The notes below the pieces were generated by a model. The model made no database searches. It was not told the DNA's origin and saw nothing but the letters and a program-made list of their open reading frames with translations. A stretch of 64,000 nt of DNA from Micropterus salmoides. Taxonomy: Eukaryota; Chordata; Actinopteri; Centrarchiformes; Centrarchidae. The position numbers and the translations under genes were made by a program. The stretch spans positions 2,780,891 to 2,844,890 of the forward strand of contig NW_024041150.1 of NCBI RefSeq assembly GCF_014851395.1. The letters are read 5' to 3'. Positions 11,823-25,184 of the stretch are shown here, piece after piece (the first letter of the stretch is position 1; the number at the start of each line of letters is the position of its first letter).

Positions 11823-13629
11823 GTAGCTCAGTTTGAGACCGTAATCCAGCAATGTTGACCTGCCACCTTCACGCTCTGAGCTACCTGTCTGCATAACAGC
11901 TGTTACTGTACACACTTTCACTTTGGCCATGTAAACACACGGAGCACGCGCAGACACAGTGTACACTGGCTTTTGCTGCGATATGAGTCATTTTTACAGC
12001 CTAAGGATGCTGACAAGCCGTCCAGCTTTTTGTTACAGTGAAATATATCTCAGCAGCTACTGCTACTATTGATGAGTAATTTAGTTTGTAATGTTCTTTT
12101 TCCCCATGATGATCTTTAATGACTGTCTGACCTTCAGATTGCCATCAGGTTAATATATCACCGGGATCGATGGCCAATAAAATATCTTGAAAACTAAATT
12201 CTGACATGTATAACTATTGAAATTCTAATGAGCAAATTGATGACACATGACAAATAATATACATGTGACACCTCCTTAACAACAATAACATGTATTACAG
12301 GCTTTGCTCTGATGTTTAAAATAAATGAAAACAACTTAATTTGGATGAGAAAAGAAAAAAAATTGTCCATGGTGGAATGGTCATAAATGAGATAAAATAA
12401 ACAAGCTAAATGAGTCTATTACGGCAGGTATTGATGGCTGAGAAATGTGAAAGCTGCTATCAAAAGTCTGGTCTGATTTGCATTGTTTACTTAATCTTGG
12501 TGATCAGTCACTTCACTGGTTTTAATCCGAATTTTTTACTCTTATTTACAAAACGTTCAGGTATAGCTGCTACCGGTGGTTCACAAAGTGTTTTATTTAA
12601 TAGTTTATTAATAGTAATAACATGTCATCACATTAAACATGGTGAATTTTATAAACAAATTAAAATGGACTAAACATCTTCATGTCGTCATAATGAAAAT
12701 CTGGTTAATATGCAGTTATGTCACAACAAAGACCTGTGCCAAAATTAAACGGTTATCATAGTCAAGCAAAGGTTTGGGAGGAACAAAAGAAGTAACATTA
12801 TGAAATGCCTCATCTACAGTGAAAAACTGTCAAATGTAGCAACGGTGCCAAGAGCTCAAGACAAAACACCACTATTTTGCCAGCAAAGAGGAACAATATA
12901 AAGGGGTGCTGTGGATTAAAAACTATTACGGACCACTGGTTTAGACAACATTAGCAATACAGAACTTTGGCTTCTTTTTTTAAATAGGGAAAAACATATA
13001 TAATTTTCCAAGTCGGGCTGAAACAAAGCATAGTACTGAAACTCAGGTCTGTTATAATATTAAGCCCGTAATGCCAATAATAATCTGTGCACTTGTGGTT
13101 GTCAAAGTGTGTATATTTGTCTGTGTCTACAACATTAAGGTCCTGATGTGATTATGGTTGATGCGAGGGGAGGAATATTGTGAGGCACTGACTTAGCAAA
13201 AGGACAAACAAACAGTGAAGAGGGACAGACAAAGAAAGAAAGAAATGGGCTAATTTTCTTTGAATGAAGATGAAAGACAAAGACACACATATCCAGTCCG
13301 ATAGACAGAGACAATATTTTCATGAGCATACACACAATAAAAGATATACAAAAGCAAAAAAAAAGAAACAAAAACTGCTTTACGTAATGGCGCCATCATT
13401 TCTGACTCTTAGTGTTTGTGCGTTTGCACAGAGCATCCACTCATCCACACACACAGACAAAAATATGCATCCACACACCTGCTGTTACCTCAGTGTGCTT
13501 ACCATCCGCCCCCGGGGGGAAATTGCTCGTTCATAATCAAAACGACAAAGAAATGGCTCTCTACTTGGCACACCATTTTGAATTGACTCAAGCAAAACAA
13601 AAAGCACTGTGACAGAGAGACATCTGACA

Positions 13630-13630
13630 C

Positions 13631-13662
<32 letters not shown>
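13630..13662. repeat. (GA)n microsatellite
   Basis: A near-perfect run of ga dinucleotides within intron sequence, next to CA-rich and A-rich tracts. Confidence 0.85.
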
Positions 13663-13667
<5 letters not shown>

Positions 13668-14990
13668 TGTCAGAGCAAATCAGGTGAAAGTGACTGCAGC
13701 ACAGTGGCTTAGGGATGCACAAGTGATCACACACAAATACACCATTTCTGCTTTCAGTGTCTGTGGAGTCTCCACCAGAATAATGAATTTTTGTGAGCGT
13801 TGAAACGAAACATTACGCATAAAAAACTGACACAAATGCCAAGTGAACAGGAGTACTAGGGGCTGCAAGGCTAACATTCACACTCAACTGCAGCTACCTA
13901 TTGTTCCAGATTTGCCAATATGTTACTTGCATGATAAAATGACTTCATAATTCATTAAGACATATGTGTCAGTTAAATAGTTCTTACTATAAGTTAACTT
14001 ACAACAATATGTATAGCTCTGTCAGCCATTTTCATGCAAACTGTTCTGTTTCAATTTTATCTGGCACAAGAAGATGATGTGCTCATCCCTTATCCCGCCT
14101 GCAAAGTAGTTTGTGGCTCAGTGATTTTCCCAATCGGGAAAACAGCCATTAGTGTCCACAACACCAGAGCCATTTGATTAGCTGCAAAATCAAACAAGTG
14201 AGCTGCAATATAAAGGTCTGGAACTAAGCAAATATATTCCCTGGGTTTGATACCAACATAAATAGCTTAAAAGTCAAATTACTCATCTTGTGCAATACAT
14301 TGATTAAAGTTGTCGGTAAACATGTGGAGAGAGTCTTTTAGTGTGAGGGTGAGGTGGCATGTTACCGGACGCCACAGATGGAGCCATGCTAATGTCAGGA
14401 GATGAGTTGAAGGTTAGATTCACTTCAAGGTTATGTTAAGATTAGCGTAAAGCAAGAAGTGGTGAAAGGCAAAGTTTAAGTTAAGGGTCAGAAAATTTAT
14501 ATAATTGGTAGCAGGTGTGATTCAAGATGTGTGTGTGTGTCAGGATGGCTACAATATTTAAAATCTACTTGTAACTCTTAACTAGCCAAATCAGTTTTAC
14601 TGGTGTAACACACTGCATCAGTTTCAGCATGTCTAATATTAAAAGTGAAAGACGTCGATAGACAGATCGATACTTTGTCCCAATGGGGGAAATTTTACAT
14701 GGGCTCAATCTAGACCCATCAGCGTAAATACACCAGCACACAGAAGAGAAAAACATTCTAGAGTACACAAAAATACAATAGAAATAAAGATGCACACTAT
14801 GAGGAATCAATCAGGTTGTGGTGCACTTTAGTACAGCCTCTGCAACATCTGCTTGTTTTGGGCTACTGTTTAAAATTCCAGCTGACACAAGCACAAAGGA
14901 ACTCTTAAACCGATTCAATTTATACTGCTGAGCTGTGTATCGTCTCTCTGACAATAACAGCTCATATTCATAAGACAAATATAGTGTAGA

Positions 14991-15174
14991 TACACTATCT
15001 CACAAAAGTGAGTCCACCCCTCACATTTTTGCAAATATTTGATTACATCTTTTCATCTTTACATTGTAGCAAAGACATTACATTGTAGTCATTTCTTCAG
15101 TGTTGTCACATGAAAAGATATAATCAAATATTTACAAAAATGTTTGGGGTGTACTCACTTTTGTGAGGTACTAT
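14991..15174. mobile_element. Palindromic Tc1/mariner-type MITE
   Basis: The left arm reads tatctcacaaaagtgagt and then ccacccctcacatttttgca. The right arm on the opposite strand reads tacctcacaaaagtgagt and then acaccccaaacatttttgta. The arms also share aatatttgatta(c/t)atcttttcat, giving inverted repeats of roughly 65 bases around a centre containing acattgtag. TA lies at the outer ends, as expected for Tc1/mariner target sites. There is no transposase, so this is an internally deleted derivative that could fold into a long hairpin. Confidence 0.8.
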
Positions 15175-15878
15175 AGGCCAATCGATACAAGGTATGCATT
15201 TAAGAAAAACAAACCAGGGTTAAAGTTTGAGCAGGATACTTAATCAATCCACATGGCAAAGCATTACATCGTATAGGCTTGACAATCCTACAGCTTTTGT
15301 TCACAAAATGTGTGGAATTTATATGTACTGGATTCTAGAGAGTTTTCCCCCAATGTTTGATTGTTCTGCAAATGAAAGAAACTAATCAAACTCAAACAAT
15401 TAGATGTAACAAAGTGAAATCTAACGCTCTCTCTACTGAGGTAACGACTTCCAGAAAGAGCACTGAGAAATTATATCTGACTCTAAATACATAAATTAAT
15501 AACTGTACTATCACACAATGGGAGTTGTGTGGTATTTATAATCAGTGATCTATAAGATATGCAAAAATAGTCACGTGACACACGCAGTTGGAAGACAATA
15601 AAATTGGTTGAAGGTGTAATATTTACCTGTAAGCCGACAGCTAACGTTAAATACAGTGTTTTCGACATATGCTTTACATGAGCGGGCTGGCCAGGTATAT
15701 TTGCACCTGCCAAAGTATATTTGGCAACCCACATTAGCATCTTGCAGAGAAAAGAGAGAGAGATGTTAACTGGTATTAAGTGGTGACTTTATGAAACATA
15801 CTGCTGATGGAGAAAGTCAGCAGAGACACATCCAAGGAAATAGAGACAGAGCAAGCCGGCGTGTTTGCCATGAGAGAC

Positions 15879-17210
15879 CAGGGCCCTGGTTCAGAAAGCA
15901 GGCTTAACAAACTCTGAGTTTATCCCAACAGCTGATCAGAATCAGTTCAATCAACTCTTGAGTTTGTTGAGCCCGATTTAAGCGTGTGCGTACGGATGAC
16001 AAAAAGCCATCCTCAATGGAGCTCCGATACTACGATTCACCATGGCAACGGGTAAATAAAGGCAGAGCCTCCATTTTAAATCGGGTGGAGCTAGAAATAT
16101 GAATGCTGCCAACGACAGGCTCTAAAACGCAGGAGTGGAAGAAGGATCAAAGCGTTAATATTATTAGGCTACTACACAGCTTTGCTCATTCATCATTTAC
16201 CAGACTGGACTTTTTTTTTTTTTTTACAGCCCATTACATTCATTACATATTGTCATTACATATTTATTAAGCTGTAACCCGACGGGACAAAATGCCGGTG
16301 GCTACCTGATTATGAAAATAGGTAGGCTATAGATCAAATTTAAGACACAGTTTACTCGTGAACCTGTGATTGTAGAGTCACAGTCACGTTAGCCTATTAA
16401 TTATTTTTTTTGCAGTGGAAAATGTGTTAAAGTTTTAGACGTCTATTTTACATTAATAACCTCATTTCGTATTTTATTAATGCTGTCAAAACACATTCAG
16501 ACTATCAGCAGCTAATAATGAAAAAAATCACATTTAAACCTTATTTAGGCCTATTTTTTTTAGCTGCACCACAGTCATCCTCACTCACAAATAGTCACAC
16601 TATCTCCAGTTTGATAACAGCGATAGGAATGTTCCAATAAGTGCGACTAGCCTACATAGAATATGAAAGATTACTGTTCATTCATCAGTTTTACAGGTTC
16701 CATATTAAACAGTGATTACTGCAGTAATGTAGCCCACAGTAAGTGTTTTCAGTGCAACTGTCCACAGAGTCACAGCGTTATAGCCTACGTAAAGACGGAC
16801 ATAGATTTTATTCTGTGCTGAGGATAAATCCACAATGTGCGAAGATCTGTCCATACATCGATGACAGATTTATCATAAAAGCAGTCATGTTCAAGATCAT
16901 GCTTGGGTAAAAAACTAAGCCTATTTAACCGGGATTTTAAAGTTTTTGAAGATGTAAATGCGTTCAGATATGTGCTTTGATATCAACACAATGAATGAGG
17001 AAATGAAACTGTGAGGCATCGCAGGAGGGGAGAAACTGACGTAGGAGGTTAGGTTCACAGAATCAGTTGCCGGAGTTACTGATCTGGGGATTATCTGATC
17101 TCGCTCTCTGAAACAGAAAACTCAAGAGTTTCCCTAATTTTAGGCTTAACATACTCGAGACCGTGGACCTTTGTGGCGTGATTTCGGTCTTGGTTTCAGA
17201 AGCGTTACAG
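15879..17210. mobile_element. Decayed non-autonomous DNA transposon, about 1.3 kb
   Basis: The left end reads cagggccctggttcagaaag, then caggcttaacaaactctgag. Near the right end, ctctctgaaacagaaaactc and aagagtttccctaattttag followed by gcttaac mirror it on the opposite strand. About 45 bases of unrelated sequence separate this from a final tttcagaa, so the right end may be interrupted. Elements with these ends are abundant in fish; the superfamily (PIF/Harbinger-like is possible) is uncertain. No transposase remains. A T-run lies at 16209-16226. Confidence 0.5.
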
Positions 17211-17755
17211 CCCTAAGTTTAAACAAAGAGATCAAAAACTGATTGCTTCAGTTGTCTTGCCTCATCATACTGTATGCCCCCCACTCTCACACCCGCATAC
17301 CCTTCGTCTCTGCTTTCTAGCATCGCCTGCTAGATTCATTGACGCAGCAATTTTTAGTCCGTCTCCGTGGTGTGTTGGCCCGCCAAGCCATTTAGGATAT
17401 TGTAGTGCTACTGAGGTCTAGTCTGGCACAGTCAGGGCAAAACACACACACACAATGTTTCCACACACACATTTTCTTATTATTCTTTCTATACTGACAA
17501 CCAAAACTTAATTTTATAGTCAAACCTCCCAAAAAGTGCTGCTTAAACACATTCAGTGTCGTGCTGAAGCATCTTCTGCGTGAGCTGCCATATTTGGACA
17601 TCATTGTACAGCCAGGTTTATGTTGTGTCTTTAGTGTTCTGTTCTCTTCATATCTTTTTATTATTCAATTGGGGATCACCTAATGATCGAGGTCCAGTAA
17701 AATAGGGGTAGTGTGGGTGTTTATCCATACTGCAGTTTCATGATAGTATACTCAC

Positions 17756-17849
17756 AGTTGACACTGGTCTCCCTTGATGCCCTTAGTTGTACAGAAGCAC
17801 TTCCCTGTGTTGACGTGGCACACGTTGGCATGGCTGTTACACTTGCATG
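17756..17849 (-). CDS. atrnl1: atrnl1 exon: second laminin-type EGF-like domain
   Basis: This 94-nt exon follows an acceptor reading tttctttgcag on the minus strand and ends at the donor gtgagta. It needs one base from the preceding exon to make an alanine codon, which the EGF exon at 35009-35146 supplies, and it ends two bases into a leucine codon. The encoded segment contains CKCNSHANVC, HVNTGKCFCTTKG and IKGDQCQL, with the cysteine spacing of a laminin-EGF module. IKGDQCQL is the ATRNL1-like reading; ATRN has VKGDECQL as I recall it. The exon lies outside the repeated 16.5-kb block and is present once. The following exon should start with the remaining base of the leucine codon and then a cysteine, but I could not find it. 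Assignment to the family is secure; a1 versus other fish paralogues cannot be decided from this. Confidence 0.93.
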
Positions 17850-20800
17850 CTGCAAAGAAAAGACAAAGGTTGAAAGAGAGAGAGAGATGTGCATCGTCTG
17901 CGTCTCTGAAATCATGTGGTTGTGTACAAAATCATTTGTTGGTGTACAGACATTTTTCAGAACAGTTCTTTTAAAGCTAGGACAAGCAACAGTAGAGAAA
18001 CAAGCAAGAGGGGGGCTGTGTGGTGGGAAGAAGTTACTGAAAAAGTTTGAGGAAGAGTGTAATGAGGAGACGACGGAGAAAGAAGGATAGAAAAGGTCAA
18101 ATCACACATTTTCCGAGAAACACAAAGCAGCGTATAGCGCTGAGTCATTCCCACTCTGCACTAACAGGTGTTACGTTCCTGATTGAAATGTTGTATCTTG
18201 TTTCCCTGTTCTTAGGCAAACTTTATGCACCTAATCTTAAAAAGAATCATTATTTCAGCAATGTGATGGATATCCTTTTCAAACTGTTTAGGCAGAAATA
18301 GTTTCTAGGCAACATAAGGACACCACAGAAGATGCATTATTTCCAAGCACTTTTTAATGAAATTCAAGTGCCCGTTGAAGTTTACATTTTGTTCCAGTCT
18401 GTCTTTAAATGATATTAGCAGGGTGAATGTAAATCCTATACTCACTCTATATTAGCTCTACCAACTCCTGAGGGAAATATCGGGCTCTTTAGTTGCTAAA
18501 TGCGACACTATGTTCAATTGCTAGTCTCTAACTAGTCTGTGTGCTGGTCAGGTGGTGTACAGTGGGTTTAATAGCATTAAGAGCTTTTTTCACTGAAAGC
18601 AACCAGAACAGTAAAGTTGTGGACCAACAGCTAAACAATAAAGCTCAAAAGCCAAGAGGAGCTGCAGATTAGAAGTTATAATTCTATGTAGGTTCATCAC
18701 TACCAGAGACCCCATTGTCACTTGATAAATCATTATAAAAATATCAATTATAACTGTTTTAAGGGCCACCCTGATAACAAACCATGTAGCCATGAGACTC
18801 TCTCTCTCGACAAACGGCAAAATGATCAGTGCGCTTCATTTTGTGGAGTGTAAAGTTCTGTCTCTAAGGGATGCCAGTGTGGCTGTAGACCTGTGAGTCC
18901 TTTATCAAGGTAACTGCCGAGTCAAAGGCACAACTGAACATGAATAAGATACAGAAATAACTCAGCAATTATGTTATAACTAGGGAACTAAAAAGTCTCG
19001 GTACTGAAGGCCAAATGTCAAAATACGATATCGGCAGTGTACCAGGTAAAAGAAAAAACATGGTAATAGGCTGTTTTATCAACATCAGACCTGGGATGTA
19101 ATCATGCAAGATGGAAAACTTCTGCAACAGTTAGAACTTCATGAGGTGAAATTTGTTTTATCGTACGTAGCCCCACTTCTGATTAGAGTCACGGATAGAG
19201 AGGCTTTTTTTTTTTGGGGTGAGTCTAATCTTTTTTAATCATTTTGTTATGTAAAAGCAGAACAAGATGTAGCCGGATGATTCACATTGAGCCAAGCCTG
19301 TAATTTAGACACTAAATCACTTCTGCATGGAGTGACTAATGGTAGAGACAAACAAGAACGTTCTCTATACCCTTGTGTTATGGTGTGTACGCCCACGCTT
19401 TCCTGTGTCCCTCTCCGGCTGAATTGACTTTGTGCTTTGTTCTTATTCTTTCCAATTGGCACAGAGACAGGCCCTGTAATAAAACAGTGGTGCGCTCAGG
19501 TCAAGGTAAAGCCAAGGCACCAACAGATAATGAGAGGGAAACAACCTCTTCTATCCCTTCTCCTCCTCTGTCTGGAAATAGGGTCTGATTTGATCGCTTA
19601 CAAAGAACAAAAACAACGTAGCAGATATAAACGCTGCTTTAAATATTTAGATTTTTGAACACACACATACACACAGAAGGACAGCAGAAAAACAAGGTTG
19701 CGCAGCAGGCCATCTAAATGTCAGTCGGCTTAAAGTCGAATTGACGTTGTTCCACAGACACTGACAGCAGACGCGGCAACAATAACAAAATGCAATTTCA
19801 GTCTATTACTCGAAATTAAATTGATCCGTCTCCAAGAAAGTAAACCTTTTCAGAGATGCACACTGAAGTGTAAGGGCTTGGAGATAAGAGTCTAAACAAC
19901 AAGTGGCTTTTAGACTTGAGATAATAGACAAATCACAGGTGTGTTAGTGCAAGCTCGGGTCACCCTGCTGTTCATACAATATTGATTTAGTAGGCAGCCA
20001 ACACGTGCATAGAAAAGGACACAGCTAGGAGAAATGTGCGGTCACGTGGTTGTGTCACGCAATACAGATTTTGCCAAACGCACTTAAGGAAAGACTAAGA
20101 AAGAGAGACAGACAGTATGCAAGGAAAGTCTATACAGACAGAAAGAAGAGAATTAGGGACTAGGCATGAAGAATTTGGGTTAAAGACTTAAAAAGCTGCC
20201 AGTAACATGTTAATGTTTTGGAAATGAGGATTGTAGAATACCACAACCATCTATAGGGTCACATTAGGGCTGCAGCTAACGATGATTTTAGTATTCGAAG
20301 CTTCTATAGATTATTTCACCTCATTTAAGAAGTACTTTTGCTTGCCGGCGGCAGCTCATGTTTATTTACATGTCCCCTCTCATTTCCGACATACCGGCTG
20401 TAAGACAAGCAGCTCGCAGATATATTTAGTTAAACAATTTAGTTTAACTGCGCATTAAAGTTAGCGCCCCTCTGACAAACATGGCATTAGCTTATTTGGC
20501 TAATTTAGCAACCTGAAGCATCAACTGCTGTAAGTGATGTTTAGGAATATTTAGGAGTAATGAATTAGAGAGAAATAAGAGGAACATTCACTAGAACTGT
20601 GAAGCGTAACCACCACCGCTGGTGTGAGCCTGGAGAGGGCAGTAAAAAAACGGGGGGGTCAGGATGTACGGTATGGTAAGAGGTGTGATGAGGGCTATTT
20701 TTATTAATATTTAAGTCATGTAATTAACGTGACAAATGACTAACTCACTGAGTGTGAGAGCTACCAGGAGCTACTCTCCGTAGCTCTGGCCGACTGTGCT

Positions 20801-22406
20801 GCAGTGTTGTTAACAGAGGAGCTGCAGAGCGCCCTCTGGTGGGCAAACTATACAGCACTCATGACATGAGAAGGATCCGACTCTGTTTCTCTTTTTTAAT
20901 AGCCATATAGCTGCTGTTATAAACAGCGATGCAGATTCATTTGCAAGTAGCTTATATCGGCCGATAATATCTGCAAAGCGATAAATCAGTCGGGCTCTGG
21001 TTAAGATATAAAGCTACTCTTAACACTGCATCTCCATTTGTGTACTGTGATTTATGAATATTTCAATACTAACACTTGAATTTAGATACAAAGCCGCACT
21101 TATTTCAATAACACAGAAATAAGGCAGTAGGTTTTGTCATCAGTACTTTTGAAAAGCAAAAATATGACTGAGGTTTTCTGTACATATGTCACAACATTTA
21201 TGTACAAGATAGTTAACTCTCCCAGTAGTTATCATGCCAGCTCAACTATTGTTCAACCAAATCTATTCAGAACTGAGTGTTCAATGTTTATGAATCTGTA
21301 GGTTTGTGCTGCAGTTCACAATACAGTGACTTCAATAGGTCCGGTCTAAAGGCTTGTTTAACACAGGCTATAGAGGCTGTAGGCTATAACTTGGTCACAT
21401 GTACCTGTCACATAACAAAACATGATTATTGGGTTTTATCAGGATTAAACATTATGAAATGTACCTCATTAATGTTTGTCACTGCAATCATGCAGTCAGT
21501 CACAAAACCCTTTACCCTATCTTTATTTCAAATGTCTTCTGTTGCTTAATTTCTACACTGATATTTACTGGTATAACCGGAGAACAGAGACACATTCCTG
21601 TTCTGTCTTTCACCTTTTATATTATGTGCAAAAGCTGCTGATAGAACTGTAAACTAGACCTGGAGGATGTTCCAGGATGTTGCACCATGAAGCTCACAGA
21701 CAGGAGTTTTATCTGAGCTAGTGTTAGTGTGCTGTCATTGTTCTAAGTGTACAATATCCAAACTAAATCAACTTTCAGCTGCTGCAGTCTCTGTGCAAAA
21801 CAGAATTATATATGTATTCATTGCAACCCTAACCAACAAAAAAAATATATATCACATTTTGTGTCATGTTTTAACTAAATAACACTCCAAAAATTGTTAT
21901 TGTTACTTACTCTATTATCTTTCATAGAAACAGCACTAATTCTTACTTACTGAAAACAACTGAAAACATGTCCTAACATCAATACGATTAAAAAAAACAT
22001 GTATTTTACTCAGGTGCTCAGGTATTTTACGCATTTTCAAAAAAGTCAAATAAGATAAGCAATTTCTTGTTATTTATGATTTTTTATGAGTACAGAATCT
22101 AGTCTAGTCTAGAAGAACTGCACAATTAAATCATTTTATCCCCATTCATGTTAGCGGAGGGCTAAACCGGAAGTTAGCACAATGAGAGGACCGGTAATGA
22201 GACACACAAGGTTGGAAAGCCAGTAAAAATGACCAAATAGATTTTCTGACAGCCCACTGGGATTTGTCCCGGTATTCACCAACAACTTGTCACATATGGA
22301 TGTTTGGTTTAACGCTCTGGTACCCCATGCGTCCTTTTTGCATGTGCAGGGCTCCATGGTCAAGTTAGCAATAATAATTCCGCTTAAACTTAAACAAAAA
22401 CAAACA
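17850..22406 (-). other. atrnl1 intron, unique part
   Basis: No exon is visible. The section 17850-20267 shows only simple A/T-rich intron and short GA or T runs. A mosaic of element fragments occupies 20268-20998, and 20999-22406 is AT-rich intron with some repeat-like phrases near 22130-22380. At 22407 the sequence enters the block that is repeated after gap 2. Confidence 0.6.
20268..20998. repeat. Mosaic of two DNA-transposon fragments
   Basis: The left part starts tagggctgcagctaacgatg, a classic end of an hAT-type element family in fish. The right end, read on the minus strand, starts ccagagcccgactgatttat and includes ttatcggccgatata, the end of a different repeat in inverted orientation. 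The phrase gagcgccctctggtgg near 20828 is also typical of interspersed elements. No coding sequence is retained. Confidence 0.45.
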
Positions 22407-22639
22407 CGTGGTTATTGTTGTAAAATGGTACATGGTTAACATTGTCAAGCAATTTGTTTTGGTTTAGGCACCAAACCTTTATGGTTATGATTAGGAAAAG
22501 ACTGTGGTTAAAATAACATTAATTACATAAGTTAAGTTACATATCTTAAGTTAGATATGTAAGTTATGTAGTAAAAAGAATCAACATTGACCATTTGTTT
22601 CACAAAGGAAACGAAGACTGGGCTCCTGGATGAAAATCA

Positions 22640-22975
22640 GTAATTTATTAGTAATTGAAAACTGAACTGAACTTAACAAGCATCCATATATGACTATTTG
22701 GGAGTAAGACTGGGTTGGTTTGCCAGATGGCCACTAGAACTAGATGTCTGCGGGTTGTTTATATGCTGTGATGATGCTAATCCAACACATCTTTGTAGTA
22801 GCATCCATGTTTATTCGACATTGTAACTTAAGAGCACATGAACACACTAAATTCGGAAGAACAACTCGGGAAATGGGACCTTCGGAGGAGCACATGAATG
22901 CACCGTGAGCCGCTGGTTGCAATTTGCAACCCTCACCACTAGATGCCACTAAAACTTACACACCGAAACTTTAAT
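22640..22975. repeat. Probable dispersed repeat (copy A)
   Basis: The phrases ccagatggccactagaacta, tgcaaccctcaccactagat and ccgaaactttaa resemble a short interspersed element common in percomorph introns. The matching segment in copy B spans about 39802-40137. Element class and ends are not resolved. Confidence 0.35.
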
Positions 22976-25164
22976 GATTGCAATCTTTTATCAAAATATA
23001 TTACAGCTTCCAACCACCAGTGGCAGTACAGCATTCCAGTCGGTAAGTAACAAGCCTTTGTAGAATATTTCTAGGAAGGTTATCAAATACTTTATTTTAT
23101 GAATGCCTGGTATGTTTCAGTTAACTCTGAACATCACAGACTGGGATTCGTATGATGTCTTACCGGAGCTTCAACTCTCAATCATCTCATCTGACATATT
23201 TTCCCTTCCTTACAGCTTTAAATTCTTCATCCCAGATTTAAATTAAACAGAATACGGACATGTCATTAAAACATAATCTTTCTCTACACTACATACACTA
23301 ATATGGCTGTAGCTTTCTTTAGCGTCATTCATGTTACTGGCTTTTACCCTCGTAATAAATCCATTTAGTCAGTCATTCGGGCTCTCACACAAAACATGGA
23401 GATCCTTATTGTAAAATAAGCACTTAACTCATCCAACCAGTCTGCAAACGCATAATATTCAAGTGCCCAAAGGAAGTGAACTCAATTCTGTGAGAGACAG
23501 AGAGCAACTGGAGGTGAAGGGTGTAAGGAGCAGGGGAATCATAAAGGAGAGAGAGTGAATGAATGAAATGGACAGAGGAGAAAGCACATCAAGCACCACA
23601 CTTGCTGACAACACCGAAATAAGCCGCAATAAAAAAATCCTGATCTCTAAGCAAAAAAGGCTGATTTGATATAAATCATATTTTCCATGACTTGTGCAAG
23701 CCCCCTGAAGAGAGTACAATTTCTCACCCCACTGCCTCTGTATGTACATACACAATACAAAAGATGCCTGTTGTCAGGATGTGTTTGAATATGTGTGTAG
23801 GTGGGAACAGGGCCGTCTGTGTATGTGTGTGTAGTTAGTCTTTGTATCTCTCGGTGTCTGTTTGAGTCAGACAGAAAGAGGTAGAGATGAGGAAATCAGT
23901 CAGTGAGGAAACAGAGAATATCTGAACAATCTGAACCGATCATCTGTTTCTACAGTCGGTTCTGCCTTATTCACGAGGGGTTTGCAATTATAAAACCCAA
24001 GATAACTTAATAGGGGGGAAAAATCAAGGTGCCTTGTGGTGCTAAACATCACCCCAAATGTTTTGTGTGTCAGACAGTAACCCCCCACATGTGAACACTT
24101 CATACTTAATACAAATTCTGATTTGAGTACAAATAAAATGGGGACGGCTAAAGAATTTAGACTTGCATACACAATTGAAATTCTTGAAAATTAAACACCA
24201 ATGCATAAATCTGTGCACACAAAAATGATAGACAGAACTGTGTTGAGGACACTTAACAGCCTACCTGCCCCTACCTCCTCACTTCTTCTGCTCTGTGCTC
24301 CAACAGAAAGTTCACACCATTAAAAACAATGAGTGTTATGAATTACATCCAGCTGTTTTTAGCCCTTAACCGTGTCAAATATGACTTTTTATTATTATTA
24401 TTTCTCTTTTTGCTCTTTAAGAATCCCCCCATTTAAACTATTTGGCATTAATAGAAAGAAAAACCAAATTGTGTGAAGCTGTGTTAACCATAATTCCTGT
24501 GTGTTAACCTATACAGACAGAAAACGCATATCTGACTACTCAAACAATATATGTTACAATTTGGCAAGCAAAGCACCCACCAAACAAGCAGACAAATAAT
24601 GTGCAGGTTTACGGAAAGCTGGAAAAACAAGACACATGACGCATAAATAAAGGATAAGCCATTACGGGACTAAATCAGTATTAATTCAAAGCTGGTAGTC
24701 TTGGGTCAATGACTAGTGACGTCGCATGTCTTTTTAGCACAGTGACCTAGTTTAAAGATCATTAGTTTGGTTTTTATTTTGAAAAAAATCTGTGTTCATT
24801 GGCCAACAATTAGCATCTCTGTATTTTCTTCCTATTTTTCTCTTAACGTTGTATAACTTTAAGCATATTCTGTGTTGTGCTTGAGCCAAAAGGACCTAAT
24901 TTACAAGAAACTGCAGGTCAGCTTTATGCAGCAGAAAACAGAGTTTGTGTTTGAACATAAGACCCAGGTGAAATTTTGTCTGAATTATAATCTGCTCATT
25001 AAAAAATAAAATATATGACGAAAGATGATTATTAACAATGTTTTCAATTACATGGCCCTCATTCAACATCCCTTGAGTTATTACTAAAAAAAGCAACCTG
25101 GACTTGATGGAGTCAAATCAGGTACTTGTGAAGGCCACTGTAGTGGTAATGTTCACGAGAGGTC

Positions 25165-25184
25165 ACCCCCCCCACACACACACA
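25165..25184. repeat. Poly-C plus (CA)n tract, length-variable between copies
   Basis: A short run of C followed by acacacac. In copy B (about 42314-42330) the C-run and the CA-run have different lengths, as expected for slippage. Confidence 0.6.

Larger units (their letters stand above)
7105..17755 (-). other. atrnl1 intron interval; exon(s) expected but not seen
   Basis: Between the second EGF exon and the pre-membrane exon the attractin family needs roughly 115-120 further residues (a conserved block containing NPLRGTCYY and an N-glycosylated region). I found no matching coding stretch on the minus strand. The 500-N gap at 11323-11822 falls in this interval. Otherwise it contains repeats at 8178-8465, 9990-10260, 13630-13662, 14991-15174 and 15879-17210, plus AT-rich intron. 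Confidence 0.6.

Noticed and set aside
11319..11966. Long frames running across the N gaps (also 38919-39685)
   Set aside because: They are open only because N has no stop codons.
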